Source: Stenopsyche tienmushanensis (lineage: Eukaryota > Arthropoda > Insecta > Trichoptera > Stenopsychidae). From it: a stretch of 64,000 bases of DNA. Under the pieces are notes generated by a model. It was not told where the DNA came from, searched no databases, and saw only the letters and a program-made list of their open reading frames with translations. The stretch is from the NCBI GenBank assembly GCA_008973525.1, contig WACJ01000527.1, positions 2,046,001-2,110,000 on the forward strand. Direction: 5' to 3'. Both the position numbers and the translations under genes were made by a program. This document shows positions 37,470 through 51,000 of the stretch, piece by piece. Numbering within the stretch: the stretch's first letter is position 1; the number at the start of each line of letters is the position of its first letter.

Positions 37470-38118
37470 TAAGTGGTGTTAAAAAATGAGTTATTTACTC
37501 TAATTATCGACGCAAAAATCAATGGCAATTGAAGGGTCAAGTAGTAAAACCGACCCCTAAACCCGGTCTGCCAACAAAATCCTTTTGTTTGTTTTTTAGG
37601 ATTGCAAGGGTATTATTAATTTTGAAACACTTAAACCTGGACAAACAAAAATTCAATACTTTATTGTGAATAATTAAACCGTTAAGTGGTAGAAATACAA
37701 AAATGACCTTTTTCATGTATCGAAGACAAGTATTTTTACAGCATTATAATGCTCGCCCCCATATGGCGAAAATAACGCGGAAAAAAATAAACAGCCTTGG
37801 AAGGAAGACAATTCGACATCGTCCTTATTCTGCAGACATCAGTCCTTCGGATTTCCATCTTTTTAGATTTATGTAGCATTATTTGGATGGAAAAATTTCA
37901 ACGCAAATGATGAGGTCAAAAATAGACCTTAAGAACATTTTCGCTTAAAATCCGTAATGTTTAATGACAGAGGCATTGAAATGCTATACAGATATATAGA
38001 GAAAGGTTATATCTAACGATAAAAATCACATTTTATAATAATGTTAATAATTATAAAAAAATGAGCATTTAAATCTTTTATTTAAAAAACGAAAATATTT
38101 ATGGGTACATCTTATAGC
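37470..38118 (+). pseudogene. mariner transposase relic, 3' half
   Basis: Readable mariner blocks in order: NYRRKNQWQLKGQ...KPTPKPGLPTKSF (37495-37585), DCKGIINFETLKPGQT (37600-37647), QHYNARPHMAK (37741-37773, the second Asp position replaced by Tyr) and HRPYSADISPSDFHLFRFM (37818-37873, third Asp kept). The first catalytic Asp is also lost (GVKK instead of GDEK). Several stops and shifts are present. The 3' flank, 38005-38118, recurs at 60984-61100, so it belongs to the element. Confidence 0.85.
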
Positions 38119-38759
38119 TTCTTTTCCTGCGTATAAAACTATTAATACATATGAAGTTCCTCGATAGATAAAATATTTTTTTAAACGAAAAAAAAAATAT
38201 TATATTATTCAAATGATCTTGAACAAATTAATAAAATACTCTTATTAAATCTTCGTCTTTGAACATATTTACGTATAAAGAATTTCAAAAATTATATGTA
38301 TGGTAATTAGAGATAAATTAATATATCAAGATTTATTAGTAATACAAAATTGCTTTTGTGTTTTATTTGCACATATTATGCTCCATATATTACAGGAGTG
38401 TAATCGATAATCTGAAAACTTGAATGTTTCTGATTTTTTCTGACTACCCAAACTATTGATAGTCTCTGGAGCAGACATTGATTGACATTCCATACATGAA
38501 AACATATATTGCCTTACTTTTAATGCTGTAACGATCAAAATATTGGATATAAAATACAATATTTTTAAATTAATAACAACATTTTGGATTTGATTTTTAA
38601 AAATATTTTGAGTGATTGAATGTCTATCATCTGTACCAAAGCAAATTCAAATGCTTGTGAAATGGCTTAATTTATTTATAAATGATTTTTACAATAAATA
38701 TGGAATGCTTAAGGATAGATCTTATATTAAAGTTAGTATATATAAAATATTAGTCTCAC

Positions 38760-38894
38760 CTTTTCAATGATGCAGACAAGGTTGATCACACTATCAGTGT
38801 CTACGTGGTGTTCTCCCGATCCCAATATAAACGCCTCTGGAACTACTATATTGAGGTTCACGTTATGTGACAAAACACCCGATCCCGTAGATAA
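38760..38894 (-). CDS. dpr12: dpr12 coding exon 5: linker and start of Ig2
   Basis: This 45-codon exon in phase 0-0 has acceptor TGTTGACAG and donor AAG|GTGAGA. It encodes LSTGSGVLSHNVNLNIVV, the last strand of Ig1, then PEAFILGSGEHHVDTDS and INLVCIIEK with the first Ig2 cysteine at residue 174. The PEAFILGSG linker is strongly conserved among Dpr proteins. No start codon falls within it, so it must be internal. Confidence 0.95.
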
Positions 38895-41800
38895 CTGTCA
38901 ACAGGGAAAAAAACCAAAATCAATTTCACTGAAGCAAGAGTTCATACAACAAAGGCATCTAATCTAATTTCGGATGGAAGAATCCCGAGATTAATTATGG
39001 GAACTGGCAAGATGGGATTTCAATGAGGTTGTGGAAACAATTTGGGCCTCTCCCCCACGAACGATATTCAAAAGTGACGTCATTCAAAAATCTGATAATA
39101 AAAATTGCGTACCTTGGATAGATTGATGTCGGGGAGGAATAAACGGGTGGGAGAATTGTAAAGATTGCATTAGTAACCCTGACGGAGAGGAGGAAAGAAG
39201 GAGAGAAAATAAAAACGTAATGAAAGTAGATTATCGAGTGGAATTTTTCAAAGGTGTTTTTCCAGAATTTTCACGATAATAAACCATCAAATTAAATTAC
39301 GCTGAAAATTGCCGCGAAAATCTACTCAATTCTTCGGCATTATATCATCTACTCAATTAAAACACTGCGGCAATACTCAACAAATCCGCAATCTGCAAGA
39401 CTATCGATATTAAACATAGACATTTTAAATCAGATCGTCGATTTTGACTACAGCTGCGATCACATATCTTTATCATATGATCTATTCAATTTAGATTTCT
39501 AAAAAATTCGCAACGGAGACGTAGACAAACGTGACTGTGACCTTTTAGATGAAATAAAATAAGACCTAACGTTGAATATATTTCTCACAGACACTTTAAA
39601 GACACATATTCTTAATATTGTATGAAATAAATACGTTAAAGCGTATAGAATTACATATCTATGTTACAGTTAATTAATGCTTTGGATGAATTTAATTTAG
39701 CTTCGAATTTTAAATAATTTAAAATACTATTTCAATCATATAAATTGTATATATATTATATAATAATTTGAATCTCAGGAACAAACTAAAATGATCCATA
39801 ACCATTTAGAGCGATCATAAATGATTTACAAAATTATTGCTGATTATGGATTTCAAATAGAGATTATGATGTATTTTATGGAATATATTAACGATTCATA
39901 ACTAAAATTTAATCTAGAACTAATTTATAAATATAACAATATATGAAAACCATAACTTTGATATGGTTTTCATATAGGGACATGACATAATTTCTATATC
40001 ATGGAATTGTTAAAAAAATGCAGCCATAGAGGAATATTTGCGTAATCTTATTACAATATAAATATTTTGATCATTAATATTGGTAACAGTTAATCTGGCG
40101 CGATATGTATCGATTTGGCAGGCGAATGACGGAAGCAGTAAAAATGTGCAACATGCGAACGAAATTCGATATGACAATATTTGAATACATGTCAAATGTA
40201 TGATTGATTGGCACAAATAAATTAGAGAAGAAAATCTCTTTTATTCGCCACATCTGCCATGAAATCCAGACGGGACATTTCGAAAAAAAAACATTTTCAA
40301 AGCACTCACATTCTAGAATCCACCGGTTTTTAATATGATATTTAATTTACTGTAGAAAAAATAGAAATAAGGGCAATCCATTTGATGTGAATTATGCAAA
40401 ATTGAAAGCGATTCACGGTCTAGACAGTTGTCAAATTGTGCATAGCAAATATTTGGGAAACACATAGTCTGCACGTGACACTAAACAATAAGATGTGGTC
40501 CTGATTTCAATTCTATACGGTTTTTTCTTGTGAACCCGAAACGCATATTAAGTGGCTCAAATAAAACAAGAAGAGTCTTATAAAGATTGTGTGTGTTTGG
40601 GATGCTGCATAAGGTTGTCAGCATTGAGACAGTTGGTTTGATATTTCGTCATATTATATGATATTTTTATTACAATTAAATGATGTTTGATTCATAAGCT
40701 GCTCTATCTGTTATTGGACGTGAACTATTTCCACAAGAGATTTTTCCAGATATGGGGGATTTTTATACGGTGGGCGTTCATATATGGTTAAATTAGTATA
40801 TAGTTATTTTAATAAGAAATTTTTAAAGGATAGGATCAATGAATGGCGATAATTTTATTATATTTTAATTATTGCTGCAAATTATTCATTCCCAACTTAT
40901 CCCGTTCAATTTTGCTAATTTCTTCTTGCTATTATTAATACTAATGGTTTGCATAGATCCTAAATCATTTGATTGTGTTTAATTCCTTATCTTTTCAGAA
41001 GATCTTATACATACAAGATTCTACCGATAGTTCTTCATAATGCCAACAATCAGTCAATTTAAATGAATGGCAGTCAAATAGATGATTATGAATTTATTCC
41101 AACAAACCCTTTGTCCAACCCTCACGATAAATTACTCGTTATAACGAAAACAAAATACTTGTTTATACAAGTATGCGAAACGAATTTATCTTTCCTACGG
41201 ATCATTTCCATATAAACAGAATGAGAAACACCGATATATATGGGACGTCATAAATTTCTACTACATCGCGAAAATTCATAATGCAGCGATTTATTTAAGC
41301 TTCAAGTAATAACAGCGCAGAATGTAATGAAAAAAAACCCCTTGCCAAATCGTGCAGTTTATTCGACTGACCTTATTTAGGGCGAAAAAATGAAAGGGGA
41401 TGTATGGGCCATCAGTCACTTCAGCAATATAGGCAGGCGAATATTTCATTATTTCGACTTTCTCAAAATGAGAAATTGGACCACTCTATTTGATAGGAAG
41501 CAGCGTCTTATTTGAGTTAAACGATCTGACACGGTTCGTTTTAAAAATTGTACAAATTAGGGATTCCACTCCTGGCTATTATTATAGAGGCAGGTGCTGT
41601 GACAAATGTGGGCATTAAATATCGCCGGGAAGAGGATCGTTTGTTCACCCACGCAGAATCACTTTCATCCACACCTGACAGTGAATTTCATCCAACTTTC
41701 ATATTATACGAAGGGTAGTTTTATTTAGCATACACTAATCATCCCCTATACCAGATGTAAATTAGTCTTTTAAGCAAGATATGGAGAATGGTACTTGATA

Positions 41801-42080
41801 TGATTCCAGAGTAATAATAGACCTACGATCCTTTTCGTGTTATTTTTGGACGATGAATGCAGATTGACTAAAAATGTAATTATAAATGTAATAACGAGTC
41901 ACAAGAACGTACTATTTATTAAAAATTCAAAATTAGAGACACATTGAACAATTGTGAAAGTTTTTTTACTAAGATGTTTATGAAAGAAAATGGCAAAAAG
42001 GCATCACACTCGCAGACATTATGGCTTATAAAAATTAAATTGGAGAGTATTGATTGTTAAAAAGTCCCCATAGGTTAGGT
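38895..42080. other. intron 4 (first part), nothing recognised
   Basis: AT-rich intron next to exon 5. No exon, RNA gene or transposon protein was found. Confidence 0.5.
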
Positions 42081-42087
42081 ATATTAA

Positions 42088-42270
42088 CCCTTTGCGGACG
42101 TATTAAATTTGGACATGGGTGTCATGATGGTCAGAATTAATTTCATTTGAAAGTGCACTGATATATAACATGCAAGATTATGAAAGATTTATCAATTATT
42201 TATTGACATGAGTTAAGATTCGTATGGTCCCTCGTGTGGTGGCTGAGAGTAGACAAACGACCGCAAAGGG
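42088..42270. mobile_element. 183-bp TTAA MITE
   Basis: The ends CCCTTTGCGGACG and CGACCGCAAAGGG are inverted repeats of 13 bp with one mismatch. TTAA stands on both sides (42084-42087, 42271-42274). No coding content. Target site and size indicate a piggyBac-type MITE, of a different family from the other TTAA repeats here. Confidence 0.75.
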
Positions 42271-42630
42271 TTAAATTTGATTGTAGGAGCAAACATAATA
42301 AATATTCAAGTGCCGCACAAACTATTAACAAATAATGAAAAACAATGGGCGAATACGTACACTTCTTTGTTAGAAAGACAAATAATTAACGTTTCGAATG
42401 GTTCGCCTTTGTATATAATGGAATTGTTGTGGTGTAATGCAATTTTAACTATAAAAAATAGATAAAATGTTTTACATACTATTTTGATATAAAACATTTT
42501 TTGGAGAAAATTTAAATTGGGTTATTTTTAAATAAGATTATTTGTAGAAGATGATTTAGTAACGAGTAGCGCAAAATCGTCATTATAATCACCTTATTAT
42601 TTATATTTTCAGATTCAGGAAATCATAGTA

Positions 42631-43143
42631 CAGCCAGCAGACCCACGGTAATCCGACAAACGTTTTGCAAGGCAGTGTCGGATTGTCCAGTTTGTTGGAC
42701 TATAGAGTGCTACCACCGAACCCTTGTAGTCCGGAACTTTTTGGAAAGCAGTGCTTGTAATTATTATAGAACTGATGTCATAAACACCATGACCGTAGAA
42801 ATTATAAAAAATAAAAACCTGTTACTGTCATCAAATCAACCATGAAGATTTTTAAAGCGTTTTAATTATCCCTTGCTTGGCCTTTTTCGTTGTTATCGCC
42901 TTGTAAAACAGCATTATTTGCATGGTCAATATGGGACCAGAAATATGTGTATACCTAGTTATTTCCCGAATATATCACATTTACAACGTTTCCTCTACAA
43001 AAATATTCATCATGATTTAGGTAGTCCAGAATCACACTTTAACATTGAAGAAGTTTTACCGTACATATGCACTAGTCTTGTATTAGGATGTCGGATTACA
43101 GGGGGCGCCGGATTAGACATGGGCCGAATTAAAGCGGGTCAGC
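42631..43143. mobile_element. pogo-like non-autonomous element, 513 bp
   Basis: TA at 42629-42630 is followed by CAGCCAGCAGACCCACGGTAATCCGAC and repeated GTCGGATTGTCCAG units. The right end carries GTCGGATTACAGGGGGCGCCGGATTAGAC and stops at GCGGGTCAGC before TA (43144-43145). The inverted ends are diverged but alignable, and the repeated CGGATTA units are typical of pogo/Tigger-like ends. No transposase remains; a 91-codon frame across its right half runs into the terminal repeat and is not a gene. Confidence 0.6.
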
Positions 43144-43145
43144 TA

Positions 43146-46100
43146 TAATAGTACGGGAGTTAACGACCAAAATTTTGCATCCAAACAAAGCTAATTTTTG
43201 TTTTAGTTAGCGTTTATACAATGTAAATCAGGAAAGTTACAGTCTAGCTGAATAATTGTATATACCGTCATTGAATTAAAGTCTACAAAGCTATTTTTGT
43301 CTACAAGTAGTTTCAAAATATCAGCATACATTTTTTTGTTATTTTAGGCTCAGTTAGGACTAAATAGCTTTCGTGTTCGATTATTTGAATATAGGTCAAT
43401 TGGTCATACTATGTTGCCGCCAATTCACATGTATATATTAATGCCATTGGGGTCTTGAAAAGGGTGAACTTTACTATTTATATATTCATTCACGAAAATA
43501 TAATTTTATAGGACTCACAAACAGGCATTTTAATAATTTGGTGCAATCCACCTAAAACGCATTGCAATTGCAAATTTTAAGTATTACCAATATACTCTTT
43601 GAAGCATTTAATTCTAAATTAAGATGTAAAAAATGTAAGCAATATAAAGGCAGCTTTTAAGAGAATCGACTTAAGAATTTAATACTCAATTCAGAAACTA
43701 TTTCTGTACATAGAGATGAGATTGTTGAGCAAAGGAAGGTTTAACAACGATTCAGGAATCTGTTAGTATAAATAATTTAAATCTTACTGGAGCAACATTA
43801 ACAACATGATGAAATAAGTAATGTTCATGTCTTAGAAATTTGGTATTCCTTTGTGTATATAAACTCTAGAAATATTTGATATTAAAGGGCGAACTACTTA
43901 TGGTAGGATCTGTGTAAGGATTTCAGAGAAAGTTGAAACTATGGATAGCAAAAATGATTTCAAATATATATCTAGTCAAATACACGAAAAATGGAAAACA
44001 TTTTGGAAATTGATAGGCATACATTTAAAGGATAGCAAAAATTGTCATACACCGTAGATGAAAACTAATATTTATATATAGAGTTATAATATAACGTGTG
44101 TTGAAATTTGATCCATTTAATTAACAGATGAGAAGTGATCGGGAATCCAAAAGTCGTAACATAAAATCTTCCCTAAGTGAAAATGATATATTTTGCTTTA
44201 ACAATTTTAAGAATTTATTATTTAGATTAAAATCGAATCGTACAATGGAAGAGTAAAGTTAAATCGTCAACGACAAATCGATTTTATCGAAGTAAAAAAT
44301 CCAGGCACCTTAAAAAGAGTAGATTAGGACTCCATTTTTTGAACTTGCACTGCTGAGGTTTGGTAACAGGAGATAAAACTTGAGTATACCACAAAGTTCT
44401 TAAACTCAATGCGCCAAATGTAATACCCCTAAAATTCAAACAAAATTTCTCATCCGGTATATAAAAAGCTTGATTTTAGCAGTTTTCTCAAAGCTAAAGA
44501 AGTGATAGCATTTTAGACATGGTTTGGTAAAACATCAAATGTCAAATCAAAACGTTCTGGTAATCATGGTCATGCCTTATATTGAATAAGAATTCACAGA
44601 AAGATCATTCATTTTCCAGCAAGATCATGATGTCTCATGATGACCAAAACTATTTATATTATCAGTTCTATCAGACATTAATAATATGTTACAATAGATT
44701 ATGATGATCATAATGAATATGTGTGAGGTGTGATTAAAGGTTCATTAAGGGGGATCATTATTTTTACATAAGCTGTTTCTTACTATAACCCTATTAATAC
44801 AAAAACTTCTTTGTTCTACATAATAAAGAAGCTGGTATATTCTATAAACTAATTTCTTGTTTCGAATATAACGGTTAATTTAGTCCAAACTGAGCACCCA
44901 AAAGGATCGAACTGATCAATTCATGTTAGATGATACAAAATCATCTGCATTCTGGCACAAAGATCGTTGAAATAGCATAAATATAGTAGATTAAAGGTGG
45001 TTCAAAATGTTCTTGTTGATAAACGAATTGGAATCTTTAAACGCGTTTTTCTCAAAACTGCATTTTCAAATCGGTTGCCACGATATCTTAAAATACATTA
45101 AATTAATTTCTTTGAAATTTGATTAAGATATTCGGTATATGTATATGTAGATATTGCGCAAACTAGGATAATTCTGATTGATCAAGGCGTTTATTTTTTC
45201 ATGTAAAATAAGTCGTGAAAAATCATCACAATTCACAAAAAAATGTTCAAGAAGATGCCAAATTTTTTTAATGATCTTAGCATAAAAACTAGTTCATAAT
45301 TTTTAAATTAAAATGCCATTTAAATCACTTATTTTTGATAAGGAAAACACTCGCAATCGTGGCAGCCGAAAAAGACCTTTTTCGATGATGGGTGTTTAAG
45401 TTGTCGTATATTTCAGCAATGAGAAATGATTTCAATCTGAAGTATGCTAAAAGTTATGAATAAATATGTGGTAAAAATTTGCAGTTATGTGTTTATTAAA
45501 TTCGTCAAAAAAACGACGACCCTCTTAGAACGAGACTATGCATCATTGAAAGTTTGTTGTACTATTATTTTAAATTTAACATTATTTTCGCTCGTTAAAA
45601 TTGATTTTAAGCAAGAATAAGGAATTTAATTGGTTAAAGCTGTTGACTCTTGCGTATGTGGATTCATTGAGGTATAGAGGAATTTCAAGGGATTAGATTA
45701 CGGGGGCGTGTGCTTGATATTTATAAGCAAGTTATCCGGAACACAAAACAGAGTGTTTTCGTAATAAATAATCTTCGGCAGGCTTTGTTATGCTTCGATT
45801 AAACTACGCCATTCTTGAGCCATATTTCTAGAAGACTTATCGCCTGGGTCTCGGGTGAATATCAAATTTCGTCGGATACCTATAGGGACTCGGTCGCCAT
45901 GGCTACATGACTTTAAAAAGAGATCCTGTCTCTTGGGACGATGCTCACAAACAATGAGACGATGAGATTCGAGATTATTAATTCAAAGACTCATGCTCAA
46001 GGTGAAGATCAAGATAAAATCCGGAAAAAAGCGGGCAAGAAATTAAGCCGGCGAAGTACACCCTTATTATGTCGACGGTGAAATTGCGCTGAACATCCTA

Positions 46101-48700
46101 ATTAATCGGGAGATTGCGCGAATTCGCAATAAACGGTGTTTGAAATGCCTAATGAAAGAACGCGTTTTAAATATTAAAAAGACAATTAAATATCGACAAA
46201 TAAGGGTGTTTTTGTGTTAATTATTTTTCATATTTATATTAAATTGATGAAGAAATTATTTTCTTAAATTTTAATTGTAGCGCAGGGAAAATAACAATTC
46301 TGCGTTGAAGTCACTGCGGATGCAAACTTCAAGATTAACCATGACCTATTCTTGTCCTCCTATACGTAAGCTAGTATAAAATACGGACACGCAAGGAAGA
46401 ATAATGGAGAGCTGATTAATAGCCTTGGTCGCGGGAAGATGTGTTCTTTCCGCCAGTTGACGTCCGAGTTATAAAATTATTACAAAATTATCCACCACGT
46501 TACGATGAATTTATAAAATTTCCAACGTATATGATGATTTAAGCAAATTATTTGTAAATATCGCTCATTATATTAAAATTTGTATCGCAATTTATGTGAT
46601 CACATGGTCACACAGATTGCTTAGGAATAGGCGAAAAAATATTGAATTTTTTAAAACTTAAACCAACATTTCCCAATTACTATTTTATACGCTTAAATAT
46701 TCATTTTCACTTCAATAATTTTATAAGGAAATCAAAAGCATGAAAATTTCCAAGGGTGTGCATTTATAAAATCACATGAGTAATTTTTACAGTCGGTTAT
46801 TTACGAGCGAAAAAATTCGAAGTGAATATTTTTCCTACCCCTTTTTACAAAGTCTTTTTATTTGCTTTTTTAACAGGCATGGGAATAAATAATACCTGTA
46901 GGTGAATTTAAAATAAAATCAAGGACGTTAAAATCTTCAAGGGCTGAGGAGATTATTAATCTTTTTAACCGGATTCATCTTTGTTTATGAAGGCAATGTA
47001 AAATAAAAATTTGAATATAATCTTTATCTGTATTCACAAAAAATATCGTAGCTAAAATACATTCGTAATAGAACAAATTTGTTCTCAGAGGAAAAATTAT
47101 GGATTGAATATATTTACTGCTTTTTGCTTCAAAATTACCTAAATAAAATTCATATGTATTTCACCTACCGCAATTTAAGTTTACAGTTAAGAGTTCTAAA
47201 ATGTGGTCGATGTCGACTTGAGAGATGCTAAGCTGCAAGAAAACCACAAACAGCGATCTTGTTTTACAATTTTAGAGTTATTCGATTCGATATACATATA
47301 TTATATATAAAGCCAAATTAAATAATTCCTATAAATTTCCTAGAAATATTTGCTCTGTAGAGCCATCATGTGATATTATATTATTCAAATAAGCTTTATA
47401 AAGCTGAAAAGGCTGAATTAAGATTTTGAAGGTTCATTTTAAAGAATTTAATAAAACATAATTTATACAACAACAACATTATATTATTGTTGAACCATAT
47501 TCGTTTCTATTATATATAAGGCATCGAAAACCTATATAATGATGAAATATGGATAGTTTTTAATACATTTCTTAGTGCAGCCACAAACAGTCCACTGCAG
47601 AACTAGGGCCTCATTAATGTCCAATCACAGGAAGGGGTTACATCCAATTCAGGAATTTGCAATAATTTTAACTTTGTCAACAAGATGATTAAATATCCAA
47701 AATTATGAATAGATTTCAAAATTATTTCTAGGAGCTTAAAATAGGAAATGGGAACATGAAGGATGCATCAAGATTAGAAAGAACTTCAAATTTTGGTATT
47801 GGTCCTATCACATCACCAGTTATATCAAATCCACTTCACGCAATTACAAAATTGTATACAAGAAGTGTGAGTAGATTTAATGTTAAACACATCCCCAGTA
47901 TTCACTCGATATGGCACCTTTGGATTATCATATTTTATCTCTTCCAAAAATCTATCCGAGAGAAGCAATTTTGATATGAATTTAAAATGAATATGAAGTA
48001 GAAGATAAAACATAGCATTTTAGAATAAAATGGTCTACTTTTCGATACCTCCAATATGAATCAAAATTGATAAATGCGTGAAAGACTATCTAAAATATTC
48101 AGTTCTATATTTATCTATGACGCAAGTGCTCCAAGTTAAGGACTTCCTATGATCAGATTATTTTTTATCCCAAAATACAATGATAAAAATTGCTTACAGT
48201 GATATCTATGGTAGAAAGGTCAGCCATAGAACCCAAAATAGAGCGATAGTACTTGTGTGCCTACAGTTGATTCATATTATTTTTAATGGTCGTGATGAAA
48301 ACAGATTTTTCCTTTTGAATATTAATTATGTAACAAAAGTTCATACAATAGTTCATCTGAATTCCGAAAATAAAGCTCTGTATTTAAATAAACTATTTCA
48401 AATTTATACTAAGTCGTTCTTATCCAGACTTAATTTATTTGCCGGGTAAATTTAATTTGCGATGTACGAAATACGTTGAAGTTTTGCAAAAAATCTTTGT
48501 ATAAAAACAATGGAGACTGGAACATGCAGACTTTAATTAATTAGATTTTGGATGTTTATAAATGCTAGGAAACATTTAATATTATAGTATGGAATATATG
48601 TGATTGTCTTAATTAATTTTCTGAATTTATAATCATGCTAATATTCTACTGATTTGTTGTGAAACCCTTTTTTAAAATTTAGAATGAAAATTTTACATAC
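43146..48700. other. intron 4 (rest), nothing recognised
   Basis: AT-rich intron. A patch at about 45820-46100 is GC-richer and could be a conserved regulatory block, but no gene feature was supported. Confidence 0.45.
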
Positions 48701-48784
48701 CTGACATACATATGTGCCGTTATCCCTCTTTTGAACATATTTTATTTGAAGCGTCCAATCGTCTGAACTATCACCGTGTAATAT
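48701..48784 (-). CDS. dpr12: dpr12 coding exon 4: end of Ig1
   Basis: This 28-codon exon in phase 0-0 has acceptor ATTTCAG and donor CAG|GTATGT. It encodes ILHGDSSDDWTLQIKYVQ followed by KRDNGTYVCQ, the D-x-G-x-Y-x-C signature that carries the second Ig1 cysteine (residue 132). NGT is a possible glycosylation site. It lies only 368 bp from exon 3, so exons 3 and 4 form a tight pair between two introns of about 10 kb. Confidence 0.95.
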
Positions 48785-49152
48785 CTGAAATTATACGTTT
48801 TTGTCAGCATGTTATATAATTATGATGCTGCCATCTATGGTTAACAAGATAAGCACACTATTGCATATAAATTGAATCAATATTTTTGCCAATGAACTAT
48901 TTTGTATCGTCCAATATAATTAACATAATAGAAGGGGTAGAATAAAGGCGGTTTGTCTCGCTGAAAGATATTGTTGTACCTCAATGGCAATTTCATTCAT
49001 CGATACATAAATTTAATTTCGGCAAAATCTCAAGACAAAGGGGCCTTCAAAAATGGAGACCCGTAAAGGTTCTGCACTCTAGTGAAAAATAAAGACACAA
49101 TTAACTAAAAGCTCTTTAAGGGCAAAGAAAAGAATAACGACATAAAACAAAC

Positions 49153-49233
49153 CTGAAAGCGTTCATCGTTAGTGAAGGTGAACATTCCAGACGAGAGGAT
49201 GTGCCAATCGCGTCTCCTCACCCAGGACACTTG
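49153..49233 (-). CDS. dpr12: dpr12 coding exon 3: Ig1 core
   Basis: This 27-codon exon in phase 0-0 begins QVSWVRRRDWHILSSG and ends FTNDERFQ. The tryptophan at residue 82 is the buried core Trp of Ig1, and the FTNDERFQ block is a hallmark of the Dpr family. The acceptor is TTTTTTTACAG and the donor is CAG|GTTTGT. The exon is too short to be found by open-reading-frame length and was recognised by its family motifs. Confidence 0.95.
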
Positions 49234-49989
49234 CTGTAAAAAAAGAAGAAGGGAATGAGGGTGAAGATCAAATGAGATTCATAAACTCCTAATTGAATCG
49301 GAAATTTTTAAAAGGCCGAGAGACACCGAATTTTCATAAATGAATTTCCCGAAAGTTGAGAGAGGGAAACTTTATTGGACGAAGACGCTCCTTTTTATTA
49401 TGAACTGGAAAATTTGGCGAAAACCTCCAAGTGAACAGAGTGGATTAAAGATTTCTAAATACATTATCCGAATAACGCTCTTTCGTATCATATTAAATGG
49501 ATTTACAATTTGGGACATTAACACTGATATCTTATGCCATGCTTTTAATCTGCTTTCATAAGATATCTTCTTTTCATAAATAAAAATTTCATCTTGTCTT
49601 TATATTACTAACTAATATGAACTATACGCTATTACTTCAAATGGGTCATTGATTATTTTATTATCATCACCAGAATTTTGTATATATACTATATATAAAC
49701 TCTATGTATGTCAGAAAGTTTTATTCATTAAAATAAACACGATCATTTAACGTTGACATAACTGAGAAAGCTTCGTTCGATATATACACTTGGGTGACCC
49801 ATTATATGAGCGCTTACAACGGGAACTCCCACTTCGGCTCACCCAGGTTATGCAAAATGCCGCCCATGTGTACGATTATGATCAAAAAAAATATTTAAGA
49901 ACTTAGACTAAAGAAAATTTAAAATCTTAAATAGATGGTAAATGCACTTCATATTATATAAAGTTGCTATATAATGTTTTCAGTATTTA

Positions 49990-50998
49990 TTAGGCTGGGG
50001 AATAAGTTCGTAGCGTTTTTTTTATATATTTTGTTTTACAATATTTTTTTGCTTTTTGACAAAGTGTATGATATTCATTCGATAGAGCTCTTTTTGTTCT
50101 ACAAATCTGTGTTAATATTTTTTTAAAATCATTTAATATTTTATTACCTTCGAGTCTCAAAAATGGAATATCCAGGAGGTAAAAAGTTCAAAAATGGCGA
50201 TTTTAATGTTGACAATACGCCCTGTAACGGAAGACCTTCTGAATTCGACGAGGAGCATCTTAAAGCACTTTTGAAGGAGGACAACCGCCAAACCAGTCGT
50301 GAATTGGTCGAAAAAATGAATTGCAATCATAAAACGATTCTCAATAATCTTCACTCAAAGGAATTTGCCGAAAAATTGAGGGCCTGGGTGCCTTACGAGC
50401 TTAACGAAAACAACAAAGAAAATCGCCTTCAAATTTCTTCTCAACATCTCGCCCGTCATCGAGCAATACGCGGTCATAAACAGTGCTTTTTTGTACCCAA
50501 TCATTATGGGCGATAGGAAATGGTGCCTATACATAAACATGAAGCAAATAAAGGAATGGGTGGCTCCAGGAGATACGCTAAAGCCGAGAGTCAAGCCTAG
50601 CTTCCATCCAAAGAAGACCATGATCTGCGTTTGGTGGGACTGGAAGGGCATGATGCATTGGAAAATGCTCCAAGAGCTCGAATGGAAGGTCCTTTAGCAT
50701 CCGCCGTATTCTCCAGACCTTGAATCGATAGATTACCATATTTTTCGCTTCCTGTCGAACCATATGAGAGGCTTTATCTTCAACAATGAAGAAGGCCTTA
50801 AAATTCTCTCAACAAATTCTTTGATACCAGACCGGGCGATTTTTGGAGGAACGGCATCGACAAATTGGTCTAGAGGCAATAGGAGGTAGTAAACAGCAAC
50901 ATTGAATACATAATTAATTAATTTATTATTGAAACTATTGATTTTTGTTTGAATCAAAGTTTTTAATAAAAACGCTATGAACTTATTCCCCAATCTAA
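49990..50998 (+). mobile_element. mariner element, internally deleted, 1009 bp
   Basis: Inverted ends of about 30 bp (TTAGGCTGGGGAATAAGTTC, and inverted TTAGATTGGGGAATAAGTTC) are flanked by TA duplications (49988-49989, 50999-51000). Autonomous mariners are about 1.3 kb, so this copy has lost internal sequence. The transposase inside is of the type whose ends begin TTAGG...GGGGAATAAGTTC. It inserted in dpr12 intron 2 on the strand opposite to the gene. Confidence 0.92.
50163..50885 (+). pseudogene. broken mariner transposase
   Basis: The readable protein lacks roughly the first 50 residues and starts in the DNA-binding region (KNGDFNVDNTPCNGRP, then the helix-turn-helix NRQTSRELVEKMNCNHKTI). 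A frameshift near 50500 breaks the FLYRI-type segment. GDRKWCLYINMKQ, KKTMICVWWDWKGMMHW and HPPYSPDL then follow. A deletion joins MMHWKML directly to LEWKVL and so removes the second catalytic Asp (the HDNARPH region). A stop precedes HPPYSPDL, and the third Asp stands in SIDYH. Inactive. Confidence 0.9.
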
Positions 50999-51000
50999 TA

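Noticed and set aside
49788..49848. 10-bp near-perfect stem (ACTTGGGTGA / TCACCCAGGT) resembling a tRNA acceptor
   Set aside because: No anticodon arm or T-arm pattern fits between; it is likely a chance hairpin or a MITE remnant.
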